Below the pieces are notes generated by a model. It saw only the letters and a list, made by a program, of their open reading frames with translations, was not told where the DNA came from and did not search any database. A stretch of 7,386 nucleotides of DNA from Clostridium sp. CAG:524 (GTDB lineage Bacteria > Bacillota_I > Bacilli_A > RF39 > UBA660), in assembly GCA_000434555.1 (NCBI GenBank), contig FR880103.1, forward strand, positions 56,115 through 63,500, written 5' to 3'. Positions 1-6,981 of this stretch are shown here, in pieces. Made by a program: the position numbers and the translations under genes. Within the stretch, counting starts at the first letter, position 1, and the number at the start of each line of letters is the position of its first letter.

Positions 1-1
1 A

Positions 2-2347
2 GAGTATTTCAGAAGTCTATTTTATAAGAACCTTGATTTATTTCCAGACCTTGCGTTAAATATAGGTAGTGGAGTTAACATATATAATTATAGTTACTAT
101 GGATTTTTAAGCCCAATCATATTAATAAGTTATCTATTACCATTTCTAAGTATGAAAACATATATACAAATATCATCAATATTAATCGTATATTCTAGTG
201 TAATATTATTTTATTATTTCTTAAGAAATAAATTTAAAGAAGATACATCACTTCTTGGAAGTATTGCTTTTGCAACTGCAAGTCCATTATTATTTCATTC
301 ACATAGACATCTTATGTTTATCTCTTATATGCCATTTCTAATACTTGCTTTAATTGGTGTTGATAAATACTTTAAAAATGATAATAAAAAATTATTAAGT
401 GTTAGTATCTTGTTAATAATATTATGTAGCTATTACTATAGTGTTGGTTCTATAATATGTGTAGTAATATATGGAATATATAAATATATTTCATTAAATA
501 AAAAAATAACAATAAAAAGCTTCTTTAAAGATGGATTTAGATTCTTATATCCAATTATAATAGGAATACTTATATCATCTATATTATTAGTTCCAACAGC
601 ATACGTTATATTAACAGGAAGAATGCCTAATATAGATTTAGTAACACTAAGTGATATATTAATACCTAAAATAAATGTTAAATTCTTATTATATAATTCA
701 TATGGAATAGGTCTTACATCATTTGCTTTTATATCATTAATAATACTTATGATGGATAAAAAAAGAGAAAATAAATATCTTTTCTATATATTATCTTCAA
801 TAATAATCTTCCCAATAATAACATATTTACTTAATGGTACAATGTATATAGATTCAAAAGTATTAATACCTTTACTTCCATTATACTCATACTCTATATC
901 ATACATGTTTAATATGATATTCAATAAGAAAATAGATATTAAAAAAATATTTAGATATAGTGTTATCTTATTACTAATAGTTTTTATAGGAAAAAGTTCA
1001 TATAGTAACTATTTCTATATTGATTATATTATTTCATTTATAATTATTTATTTTCTATTATATAAAAATAATTATAAGAAAACATTCACAGTAATATATT
1101 TAATACTATTAACAACTTATAGTGTTATAGCTAATAAAGAAGATAAACTTGTTAAAAGTAGTGTTATAAAAGATAATAATGAAATAAAAGAATTAGTTAA
1201 AGATATAGACACAATAGATAGAATAGCATTTCTTAAAAACTATAGTATAAATGTAAATAATATATTTGGTAATATAAATCTATATCAAAATTATGTTTAT
1301 AGTAGTACTAGTAGTTCACTTTATAATAAATTTGTATTTGATGTATTTGATAGAGAAATGCAACATAGAAATAGATTAATACTTAGTCCAGTAAAAAATA
1401 TAATGTTTTTAATGTTCATGAATAATAGATATTTAGTAGGAGAAAATATAAATATACATGGATATAAAGAAATAAATAAAATAGGTAATACTAGTCTATA
1501 TGAAAATACAGATATACTTCCATTTATGTATGTAAGCAGTAATACATATAATATAAATAATTACAATAAGCTTAGTTTTCCATATAATGATGAAGTTTTA
1601 CTTAATAATGTAATAACAAATAATGGAGATAATAAACATTACAATACTAAAATTAAAGAAGTATTTTTAAGAAGAAGTGATATAAAATACATTGATACCA
1701 ATATTAAAATAGAAAACAATGTAATATATTCAATGAAAAGAAATAGTAAATTAATAATAGATGTTCCATCTGATGCAAAAGGTAAAATATTATTTGTAAG
1801 CTTTAATTTATCAAATAGTCAGTCTTGTAGTATAGGTGATATGGCTATCTCAATAAATGGTAATATTAATAAAAAAACATGTAATGAATGGAAATATTAT
1901 AATGGTAATGATAGTTTTACATATGTAATATCTGATAAAGATTTAAATAGTGTTACAGTAGAATTTCTAAAAGGAGAATATCATATAGATAATTTAAGAC
2001 TATATTATATATCTTATGATGATATCAAAGACATAAATAAAAATATAACTAAAGTTAATATAGATAAAATAGATGGAGATAATATATATACATCAGTAAA
2101 CAACATAGAAGATGGATATTTTGTAACAAGTTTACCTTATGATAAAGGATATACTGTTTTAGTTGATGGTAAAAAAGTAGAAACAGAAATAGTTAATAAA
2201 TACGCATTAGGATTTAAATTAGATAAAGGAAATCATAATATAGAAATATCATATAAAAGTCCATTTAAAAATATAGGTATCATATTATCAATAGTTGGTA
2301 TAGTATTATTTGTATTTAATAATTATAATTTGTTTAAAAAGAAATAA
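2..2347 (+). CDS. YfhO-family polytopic membrane protein, 5'-truncated by window edge
   Basis: The reading frame is open from base 2, 50 codons upstream of the first ATG (152), and that extra stretch is typical family sequence, so the gene starts before the window. 781 residues are visible. The family is usually around 850-900 residues, so the first membrane helix and the acidic residues of the first outer loop are probably missing. Seen: an outer-loop stretch (visible residues 7-32, FYKN-LDLFPDLALNIGSG-style), about eleven or twelve hydrophobic helices up to about residue 385, a long Asn/Tyr-rich polar domain (about 390-750), a family-typical end (YTVLVDGKKVETE, ALGFKLDKGNHNIEISY), and a last helix at about 757-777 followed by KKK. 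YfhO proteins have a GT-C glycosyltransferase-like fold; in Bacillus subtilis YfhO is implicated in glycosylating lipoteichoic acid from a lipid-linked sugar. The substrate here is unknown. Family assignment is confident, function is inferred. A terminator follows the stop directly. Confidence 0.88.
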   Translation, partial: EYFRSLFYKNLDLFPDLALNIGSGVNIYNYSYYGFLSPIILISYLLPFLSMKTYIQISSILIVYSSVILFYYFLRNKFKEDTSLLGSIAFATASPLLFHSHRHLMFISYMPFLILALIGVDKYFKNDNKKLLSVSILLIILCSYYYSVGSIICVVIYGIYKYISLNKKITIKSFFKDGFRFLYPIIIGILISSILLVPTAYVILTGRMPNIDLVTLSDILIPKINVKFLLYNSYGIGLTSFAFISLIILMMDKKRENKYLFYILSSIIIFPIITYLLNGTMYIDSKVLIPLLPLYSYSISYMFNMIFNKKIDIKKIFRYSVILLLIVFIGKSSYSNYFYIDYIISFIIIYFLLYKNNYKKTFTVIYLILLTTYSVIANKEDKLVKSSVIKDNNEIKELVKDIDTIDRIAFLKNYSINVNNIFGNINLYQNYVYSSTSSSLYNKFVFDVFDREMQHRNRLILSPVKNIMFLMFMNNRYLVGENINIHGYKEINKIGNTSLYENTDILPFMYVSSNTYNINNYNKLSFPYNDEVLLNNVITNNGDNKHYNTKIKEVFLRRSDIKYIDTNIKIENNVIYSMKRNSKLIIDVPSDAKGKILFVSFNLSNSQSCSIGDMAISINGNINKKTCNEWKYYNGNDSFTYVISDKDLNSVTVEFLKGEYHIDNLRLYYISYDDIKDINKNITKVNIDKIDGDNIYTSVNNIEDGYFVTSLPYDKGYTVLVDGKKVETEIVNKYALGFKLDKGNHNIEISYKSPFKNIGIILSIVGIVLFVFNNYNLFKKK

Positions 2348-2352
2348 TGAGT

Positions 2353-2376
2353 AAGGTACTAGAAATAGTACTTTTT
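2353..2376 (+). terminator. Intrinsic terminator of the YfhO-family gene
   Basis: A perfect 6-bp stem (GTACTA 2356-2361, TAGTAC 2366-2371) closes a GAAA loop of GNRA type. It extends by AAG (2353-2355) against TTT, with one G-U pair, and is followed by TTTTT at 2372-2376. It begins 6 bases after the stop codon. Confidence 0.85.
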
Positions 2377-2421
2377 ATATTGTATATTTTACATAAAATA
2401 AGAAGTGTTTTTTAAACTTTT

Positions 2422-2494
2422 CTCTTATAATAATATTAGAGGAATTTAAAAGAGTAATATTTATTATTTAGTCTCTTTGTGTTATTATATTTTT
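2422..2494 (+). promoter_or_regulatory. Candidate recD2 promoter/leader region
   Basis: Two -10-like elements lie here and neither has a good -35. TATAAT at 2426-2431 would give a leader of about 55 nt. TATTAT at 2483-2488 would place the transcript start at or next to the ATG at 2495, giving a leaderless mRNA. The second sits in TTTGTGTTATTATAT, very like the sequence around the -10 before 7304 and partly like that before 4885. Inside the possible long leader, AAAGAG (2449-2454) can pair with CTCTTT (2473-2478), and CTCT (2422-2425) with AGAG (2438-2441). No Shine-Dalgarno sequence lies within 20 bases of the start; the only AGAGGA (2438-2443) is more than 50 bases away. Confidence 0.35.
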
Positions 2495-4663
2495 ATGGGA
2501 AATTTTATATCAGGAAATATTGTTAAAATTATATATGAAAGTAATAGTGGTCCATACAAAGTTGGAATTTTTAGAGTGAGAGAAACTAATGATAAAAGTT
2601 TAGAATCATATTTAAATAAAAACATAGGATTCACAGGTTCATTTAATGAAATAAATAGTGATGTTGATTATATATTCTATGGTAATTTAGTTAGTCATCC
2701 TAAATATGGTATTCAATATAATGTAGATAGTTTTGAAATAAAACCACCAAGTGATAAAGATAGTTTAGTATTATATTTAAGTAGTGGTATGTTTCCTGGT
2801 ATAGGTGAAAAGACAGCTAAAAGAATAGTTGATAAATTTGGACTTAATACAATAGATACAATTAAAAATGATTATCCAAGTGTAGCTACTGTTAGTGGTA
2901 TGACAATTACTAAAGCAAGACGTATGCATGATAAAATAATGGAAAATGAGCTTAATCAAGAATTAATATTAAAATTAAATGAATATGGATTTACTATAAA
3001 AGAAGCAATAGAACTTACTAATACATATGGTAAAACATTATTTGATATACTTGAAAATAATATATATATGTTAATAGAAGAAGTACCATTTGATAAACTA
3101 GATAGAATATTTCTTATGAATCATAATGAAATGAAAGAGAATAGAATTATGGCACTTATAACTCATAATATAGAAGTAATGTGTTATGAAAGTGGAGATA
3201 CATTAATAAATTGTGAAGAATTATTTATTAAATTAAAAAGATGTTTCATAGGTGAATTTACTAGTTCTTCATACTTAAGTTATTTACATAAATTACTTGA
3301 TATGAAAAAGATAGTTATTATAGATGATATGGTTGGTTTAAGAAATTTTTACGATACTGAAAATGAAATCATCAAGACTATATTCAATATAAATAAAATT
3401 AAAGAAACATATAAAGATGAAAAGATTAATAAATTAATAAGTGCCTATGAGAAAAGAAATAATATTATATTTAATGATGAACAAAAGAATGCGATTAAAG
3501 GTGCGATAAAGAATAATTTTTATATTATAACAGGTGGTCCTGGTACTGGTAAAACTACTATCATTAAGGCAGTTGTCGATATTCTTAAAGATTTAACTAA
3601 GCTTAATTATAATGATATAGCATTACTTGCACCAACTGGTAGAGCTAGTAAAAGAATAGCGGAAAGTGTAGGTGCTCAAGCATCAACAATACATAAATTT
3701 TTAAAATGGAATAAAGAAACAGGTGCTTTTTCAGTAGACGAATATAACAAAAGTAGTGAAAAAATAGTTATAGTTGATGAAGCAAGTATGATAGATATAT
3801 TCTTGTTTACAAGTTTACTTCGTGGACTTAGAAATGATGTTAAACTAATACTAGTTGGAGATAAAAATCAATTACCATCAATAGGGCCAGGAGATTTACT
3901 TAATGATTTACTTGCATTTGATAAAATATGTAAAACTAAATTAGAAACAATATATAGAGTTAAAGATGGAAGTTATATAATAGATCTCGCAAATGACATA
4001 AAAGATTATAAACATTTTGATTCAATTAGTAATGATTATAGTGATTTTAAATTTATAGAAAGTAGTGATACTAATATAAAAACATATCTAACAGCTATGT
4101 GTGAAAAAACTATTGAAAGAGGTATTAATATAGAAAACTTTCAGGTACTAGCTCCTATGTATAAAGGATTAAATGGAATAGATGCATTAAATGAACTAAT
4201 GGCAAACATATTCAATAGTAAAAATGAGAAATATAAAATAGGCGATAAATACTATAGAATAAATGATAAAGTAATACAACTGGTAAACGATGTAGATAAT
4301 AATGTATTTAATGGTGATATAGGTTATATAGAAAATATATATACAGAAGATGGTAAAACAGTAGTTGAAATAAATTACATGGGAAATACTGTTACATATA
4401 GAAGTGGAGAATATGATAAATTTAATCTAGCATATGCGATAAGTATACATAAATCACAAGGTAGCGAATATGATAATGTTGTTATAATACTTGCTCATAG
4501 CTTTAATAGAATGTTTTACAATAAACTAATATATACAGCAGTAACAAGAGCAAAGAAATCACTTGTTATACTAGGTAGTTTAGATTCACTTAATAAATCA
4601 ATAGAAACAACATATTCAGCAAATAGAAATACATATTTAAAAGTGTATAATAATAAAAAATAA
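2495..4663 (+). CDS. recD2: RecD2-type ATP-dependent DNA helicase (SF1, 5'-3')
   Basis: A cytoplasmic superfamily 1 helicase of the RecD2/YrrC type, which acts in DNA repair and replication-fork maintenance without RecB or RecC. With ATG 2495 it has 722 residues, close to Deinococcus RecD2 and slightly shorter than B. subtilis YrrC. Seen in order: an N-terminal beta domain (1-85, beginning GNIVKIIYES as in the family), helix-hairpin-helix PGIGEKTAKRIV (101-112) and further HhH region to about 200, Walker A GGPGTGKTT (347-355, K353), Walker B VDEAS (D428, E429), motif III GDKNQLPS (455-462), motif IV LAPMYKG (about 551-557), an SH3-like region (about 580-620), SIHKSQGSEYD (650-660) and the last motif YTAVTRAKK (680-688, R685). 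All core residues are intact. The sequence after R488 is RV, where I expect RQ in most relatives. ATG 2495 is preferred over TTG 2477 because family homology begins right after it; no ribosome site precedes either. It is separated by 30 bases from the small ORF downstream, with no terminator between them. Confidence 0.95.
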   Translation: MGNFISGNIVKIIYESNSGPYKVGIFRVRETNDKSLESYLNKNIGFTGSFNEINSDVDYIFYGNLVSHPKYGIQYNVDSFEIKPPSDKDSLVLYLSSGMFPGIGEKTAKRIVDKFGLNTIDTIKNDYPSVATVSGMTITKARRMHDKIMENELNQELILKLNEYGFTIKEAIELTNTYGKTLFDILENNIYMLIEEVPFDKLDRIFLMNHNEMKENRIMALITHNIEVMCYESGDTLINCEELFIKLKRCFIGEFTSSSYLSYLHKLLDMKKIVIIDDMVGLRNFYDTENEIIKTIFNINKIKETYKDEKINKLISAYEKRNNIIFNDEQKNAIKGAIKNNFYIITGGPGTGKTTIIKAVVDILKDLTKLNYNDIALLAPTGRASKRIAESVGAQASTIHKFLKWNKETGAFSVDEYNKSSEKIVIVDEASMIDIFLFTSLLRGLRNDVKLILVGDKNQLPSIGPGDLLNDLLAFDKICKTKLETIYRVKDGSYIIDLANDIKDYKHFDSISNDYSDFKFIESSDTNIKTYLTAMCEKTIERGINIENFQVLAPMYKGLNGIDALNELMANIFNSKNEKYKIGDKYYRINDKVIQLVNDVDNNVFNGDIGYIENIYTEDGKTVVEINYMGNTVTYRSGEYDKFNLAYAISIHKSQGSEYDNVVIILAHSFNRMFYNKLIYTAVTRAKKSLVILGSLDSLNKSIETTYSANRNTYLKVYNNKK

Positions 4664-4678
4664 GTTAATAATAATATC

Positions 4679-4684
4679 AAGGAG
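4679..4684 (+). promoter_or_regulatory. Ribosome binding site that decides the ATT start
   Basis: AAGGAG at 4679-4684, extended as AAGGAGAGTGAT, is among the best Shine-Dalgarno matches in the window. No ATG, GTG or TTG lies at a usable distance in the open frame. GTG 4686 is one base away and its frame stops at 4713-4715. The codons at the right distance are ATT 4691 (6 nt) and ATT 4694 (9 nt). Confidence 0.7.
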
Positions 4685-4693
4685 AGTGATATT

Positions 4694-4822
4694 ATTAAAA
4701 CATTTGAAAAAATGATGTATATGGCTGGTGGTATGGGAATAATGTTTATCTATAAAACATATGAAAGAGATATAGATAAATTTATAAAGAAAGCCAGTAA
4801 AAAAATAAATGATTTGAAATAG
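4694..4822 (+). CDS. Small protein of about 42 residues, probably ATT start; possible YrzQ-like
   Basis: The frame reads KTFEKMMYMAGG, GMGIMFIYKTYE, RDIDKFIKKASKK, INDLK, then TAG. It has a short Gly/Met-rich hydrophobic segment (about residues 7-21) followed by an amphipathic, lysine-rich tail, so a small membrane-associated protein is plausible. The start is chosen from the strong AAGGAG at 4679-4684, which points to ATT 4694 (or ATT 4691). The nearest ATG, 4712, would give 36 residues but has no ribosome site. Its place between recD2 and an AI-2E-family gene recalls the small YrzQ (DUF3918-type) protein near recD2 in Bacillus; length and layout (short hydrophobic stretch then basic tail) fit, but I cannot align them here. 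It is probably transcribed with recD2, and its TAG stop lies inside the stem of the following terminator. No function is known to me. Translation is likely, the exact start uncertain. Confidence 0.65.
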   Translation: MKTFEKMMYMAGGMGIMFIYKTYERDIDKFIKKASKKINDLK

Positions 4823-4842
4823 TCTTTTAGGACTATTTTTTT
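4817..4842 (+). terminator. Intrinsic terminator of the recD2-small ORF unit
   Basis: TAGTC (4820-4824) pairs with GACTA (4831-4835) around a 6-nt loop, extended by AAA (4817-4819) against TTT, giving an 8-bp stem. T4836-4842 is the T-tract. The TAG stop of the small ORF is the base of the G/C part of the stem. Confidence 0.85.
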
Positions 4843-4856
4843 CATATTCTTTGTTA

Positions 4857-4862
4857 TATAAT
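4857..4862 (+). promoter_or_regulatory. -10 element for the AI-2E-family gene
   Basis: A perfect TATAAT at 4857-4862 sits within CTTTGTTATATAATTT. The -35 position at 17-bp spacing (4834-4839) falls on the terminator T-tract and is a poor match. A start near 4869 would leave a leader of about 16 nt, just enough for AAGGAG (4872-4877). Confidence 0.55.
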
Positions 4863-4884
4863 TTAATATGTAAGGAGTGATCAA

Positions 4885-6054
4885 ATGATAGAAAGATTTA
4901 GACGTGATGAAAATAAAAAAGTTAATAATGAAAAAGTAAATGAACTTGTTAGAACTGGTAACAGAGTTTTAAATATTCTTTATATACTTTTTATTATATT
5001 ACTTGTATATGTGCTTGGATTAATATTAAAAGAGTGGAAAATACTTAATTTTATAGGTAAGATACTTTCAATAATATCACCATTATTTATAGGATGGTTA
5101 ATTGCTTGGTTACTTCATCCACTTGTTAATAAATTAAGAGAAAAAGGTGTTAATAAAGTACTTAGTGTTATTATTACTTATGTTATATTACTTGTAATAA
5201 TATATTTGATTTTTGCATTAACATTACCATCACTTGGTGAACAAATAACAGAACTTGTTTCATCTATACCTAAGATAACTAGTGATGTAAAAGAATGGAT
5301 AAACAATCTATTTGTTAAATTATCTGATTTAAGTTTAGAAAATCTAGATACTATTAAAAAATCATTCTTCTTAAAAATAGAAACATTTGCATCTAATATA
5401 CAAACTAGATTACCAGAATATGCAGTTAATGTTGTTAGTGCAATAGCGAGTGGTGTTGGTAAGATAGCACTTAGCTTAATACTTGGCTTCTATATATTAT
5501 TTGATTTTGATAAATTTACTGATAGCTTTATTAAATTATTTCCAAAAAATAGTAGAAAAGAAGTTAAATATTTATTAGAAAAATTAGATGAATCATTATA
5601 TTCATTTATAAGTGGAACATTATGGTTATCATTATTACTATTTATTGTATCTGTAATAGGTTTCTCAATAATAGGATTAAATGCTTCAGTTTTAGTTGCA
5701 TTCATATGTGTTGTTACCAACTTAATACCTTATATTGGACCATATATGGGAGCTGCAGTAGCTGGTGCGATAGGATTTGCTCAAAGTAGTTTAATTGGTA
5801 TTTTAACACTTATATTTATACTTATAACGCAAACTATAGATGGTAATGTACTTCAACCACTAGTAATGAGCAAAAAGATGAATCTAAGTCCAATAACAAT
5901 TATATTATCGTTATTAATATTTGAATATATGTTTGGAATAATAGGTATGGTAATAGCTACACCAGCAGTAGCACTTCTAAAGATTATTTATGTATTCTTT
6001 GATGAAAAATATGATTTCTTTGGTTATAGAGAAAGAAAAGAAAAAGAAGAATAG
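4885..6054 (+). CDS. AI-2E family transporter (YrrI-like)
   Basis: A 389-residue protein of the AI-2E family (PF01594, formerly UPF0118) in the cytoplasmic membrane. Seen: a charged cytoplasmic N-terminus (1-28), helices at about 29-49, 56-80 and 94-114, a long extracytoplasmic amphipathic region (about 115-178), a helix at about 182-207 ending FYILFDFDKF, and a C-terminal helical block from about 241 to 372. That block holds the family signatures NLIPYIGPYMGA (279-290), QTIDGNVLQPLVMSK (316-330) and MVIATPAVALLK (355-366). The tail is charged (RERKEKEE). Length and motif order are normal. Members have been described as exporters of the AI-2 signal or as Na+(Li+)/H+ antiporters, so the substrate cannot be read from sequence. 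ATG 4885 is supported by AAGGAG at 4872-4877, 7 nt upstream. YrrI-like genes often lie near recD2 and alaS in Firmicutes; recD2 is upstream here but alaS does not follow. Confidence 0.92.
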   Translation: MIERFRRDENKKVNNEKVNELVRTGNRVLNILYILFIILLVYVLGLILKEWKILNFIGKILSIISPLFIGWLIAWLLHPLVNKLREKGVNKVLSVIITYVILLVIIYLIFALTLPSLGEQITELVSSIPKITSDVKEWINNLFVKLSDLSLENLDTIKKSFFLKIETFASNIQTRLPEYAVNVVSAIASGVGKIALSLILGFYILFDFDKFTDSFIKLFPKNSRKEVKYLLEKLDESLYSFISGTLWLSLLLFIVSVIGFSIIGLNASVLVAFICVVTNLIPYIGPYMGAAVAGAIGFAQSSLIGILTLIFILITQTIDGNVLQPLVMSKKMNLSPITIILSLLIFEYMFGIIGMVIATPAVALLKIIYVFFDEKYDFFGYRERKEKEE

Positions 6055-6079
6055 TTCACATTTTGTGAATTATTTTTTT
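6050..6079 (+). terminator. Intrinsic terminator of the AI-2E-family gene
   Basis: An 11-bp stem (6050-6060 with 6064-6074, one G-U pair) contains TTCACA/TGTGAA and a TTT loop, followed by T6073-6079. The gene's TAG stop (6052-6054) is inside the ascending arm. Confidence 0.87.
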
Positions 6080-6124
6080 AGTCAATATGTAAAATAACAA
6101 ATAAATTATTTTGTGAAAACTACA

Positions 6125-6153
6125 TTGACAATAACTCCTTAATGATATAAAAT
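6125..6153 (+). promoter_or_regulatory. Sigma-A-type promoter for the six-helix membrane protein
   Basis: A perfect TTGACA -35 at 6125-6130, 17 bp, then TAAAAT at 6148-6153. A TG at 6143-6144 and an overlapping TATAAA (6146-6151) add to the -10 region. A start near 6160 gives a leader of about 15 nt with the ribosome site at its front. This is the best -35/-10 pair in the window. Confidence 0.75.
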
Positions 6154-6176
6154 TAAATTATAATAGGAGGAGTTAT
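6131..6176 (+). repeat. 9-bp perfect inverted repeat spanning promoter spacer and ribosome site
   Basis: ATAACTCCT at 6131-6139, directly after the -35, is the exact reverse complement of AGGAGTTAT at 6168-6176. The right arm contains the AGGAG of the ribosome site and the first two bases of the ATG. The arms are 28 bp apart. An RNA hairpin is possible only on a transcript starting upstream of 6131; otherwise it may be a DNA-level operator or chance. Confidence 0.5.
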
Positions 6177-6864
6177 GAAGAAGGTTGTAATTAAAGAATT
6201 TGATAGAACATTACTAGGAATAGATCTTATGCTTTATTGTTTCTTTGTAGTTGTAGGTTATATAATGTTACAATTCCCAGAATTGGAAGTATTAAGACCA
6301 GTAGAATATGCAGCTCCACTTTTCTATATGTTTGCATTTATGTCTTTAGTAGCATACTTTGTAAATAGAAGACCGGAAGATTATGAATTCTTATTCTTTG
6401 GACTTATTAATATTATGGTTGGAACCTATGTACTTGTAAACGAATACTTTTATGATAGCTGTTTTATCATTGGTAGTGCTGTATTACTTTATTCAATTGC
6501 TAACGTACTTAATAAAGGATATCATACTAAAAAGTTAATTGAAAAGAATGATGTTAACGTTTATGTTAAACTATCTATAACAGTATTACTTACTTTATTA
6601 AGCTTAGTAGTATTATCTGATTTATTTAATTGTGAAGAAGCGACTGGTATGGTTCTTGGTTATTACTTTATGGGCTTTGGATTAATTAGTTTATTTGAAC
6701 CACTTTTAATGGTACTTACTAAAAATCCTAAAGTTGAAACATATTTAGTTTCTATAAATGAAAATGAAAAGAAAACAGTAAAAACTAAAAAGAAAAGCAC
6801 AACACCTAAAGAAATAAAGAAGAAAAAACCAGTTAAAAAAAGTAATACTAAGGAAGAAGAATAA
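6175..6864 (+). CDS. Six-helix membrane protein with lysine-rich tail, unknown function
   Basis: A 229-residue protein I cannot assign with confidence. Seen: a short basic N-terminus, then six hydrophobic segments at about 17-33, 45-63, 72-90, 93-112, 131-150 and 158-182. The first is followed by a LQFPE turn, and the repeated two-helix spacing loosely recalls HdeD/DUF308-type proteins, but no diagnostic motif is present. Residues 186-229 form a hydrophilic tail with 14 lysines between 199 and 226, separated by Thr/Ser/Pro and ending in EEE. By the positive-inside rule this tail is cytoplasmic and disordered, and it could contact nucleic acid, ribosomes or acidic lipid. ATG 6175 is supported by AGGAGG at 6165-6170, 4 nt away. 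The gene has its own strong promoter and a terminator, so it is a single-gene unit. Expression is likely; function is unknown. Confidence 0.85.
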   Translation: MKKVVIKEFDRTLLGIDLMLYCFFVVVGYIMLQFPELEVLRPVEYAAPLFYMFAFMSLVAYFVNRRPEDYEFLFFGLINIMVGTYVLVNEYFYDSCFIIGSAVLLYSIANVLNKGYHTKKLIEKNDVNVYVKLSITVLLTLLSLVVLSDLFNCEEATGMVLGYYFMGFGLISLFEPLLMVLTKNPKVETYLVSINENEKKTVKTKKKSTTPKEIKKKKPVKKSNTKEEE

Positions 6865-6866
6865 TT

Positions 6867-6889
6867 AGGACTAATAAATAGTCTTTTTT
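6867..6889 (+). terminator. Intrinsic terminator of the six-helix protein gene
   Basis: AGGACTA (6867-6873) pairs with TAGTCTT (6879-6885), with one G-U pair, around a 5-nt loop ATAAA. T6884-6889 follows. It starts 3 bases after the TAA stop. Confidence 0.82.
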
Positions 6890-6915
6890 ATTATAAGTTA
6901 ACTATATAAAATTTA

Positions 6916-6921
6916 TATAAT
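6916..6921 (+). promoter_or_regulatory. Possible -10 element for spoVS
   Basis: TATAAT at 6916-6921 in a very AT-rich stretch. No convincing -35 lies 16-18 bp upstream. It would give a leader of about 54 nt, longer than those inferred for neighbouring genes. A different promoter nearer the gene is possible. Confidence 0.3.
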
Positions 6922-6981
6922 TGCATAATAAATAATTCATTTTTTCCTATTTGATACATATACATTATTGAGGTGAAAAAC

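Noticed and set aside
152..154. ATG 152 as the true start of the YfhO-family protein
   Set aside because: The 50 codons before it are in frame, uninterrupted and match the first outer loop of the family, and there is no ribosome site in front of 152.
2477..2494. TTG start giving a six-residue longer RecD2
   Set aside because: It has no ribosome site, the added residues CYYIF are not family-like, and TTG is a weaker start than ATG 2495 next to the conserved N-terminus.
2777..2959. 60-codon minus-strand ORF inside recD2
   Set aside because: It lies wholly opposite well-conserved RecD2 HhH sequence, has no ribosome site or recognisable motif, and such frames arise easily in AT-rich coding DNA.
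5490..5720. 76-codon minus-strand ORF inside the AI-2E-family gene
   Set aside because: It is the antisense shadow of conserved membrane helices and has no independent signal.
6061..6117. Direct repeat TTTTGTGAA at 6061-6069 and 6109-6117
   Set aside because: The first copy is explained by the terminator stem. Nine A/T-rich bases twice in 60 is weak, and an alternative hairpin of TTCACA with the second copy would be less stable than the terminator.
6923..6965. Sporulation sigma factor promoter for spoVS
   Set aside because: I looked for sigma-H, E, F/G and K patterns. GATACATA (6953-6960) partly resembles a sigma-E -10, but no matching -35 lies at the right distance.
6973..6981. GTG start giving a three-residue longer SpoVS
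   Set aside because: The GTG is part of the GAGGTG ribosome site for ATG 6982, where family homology begins.
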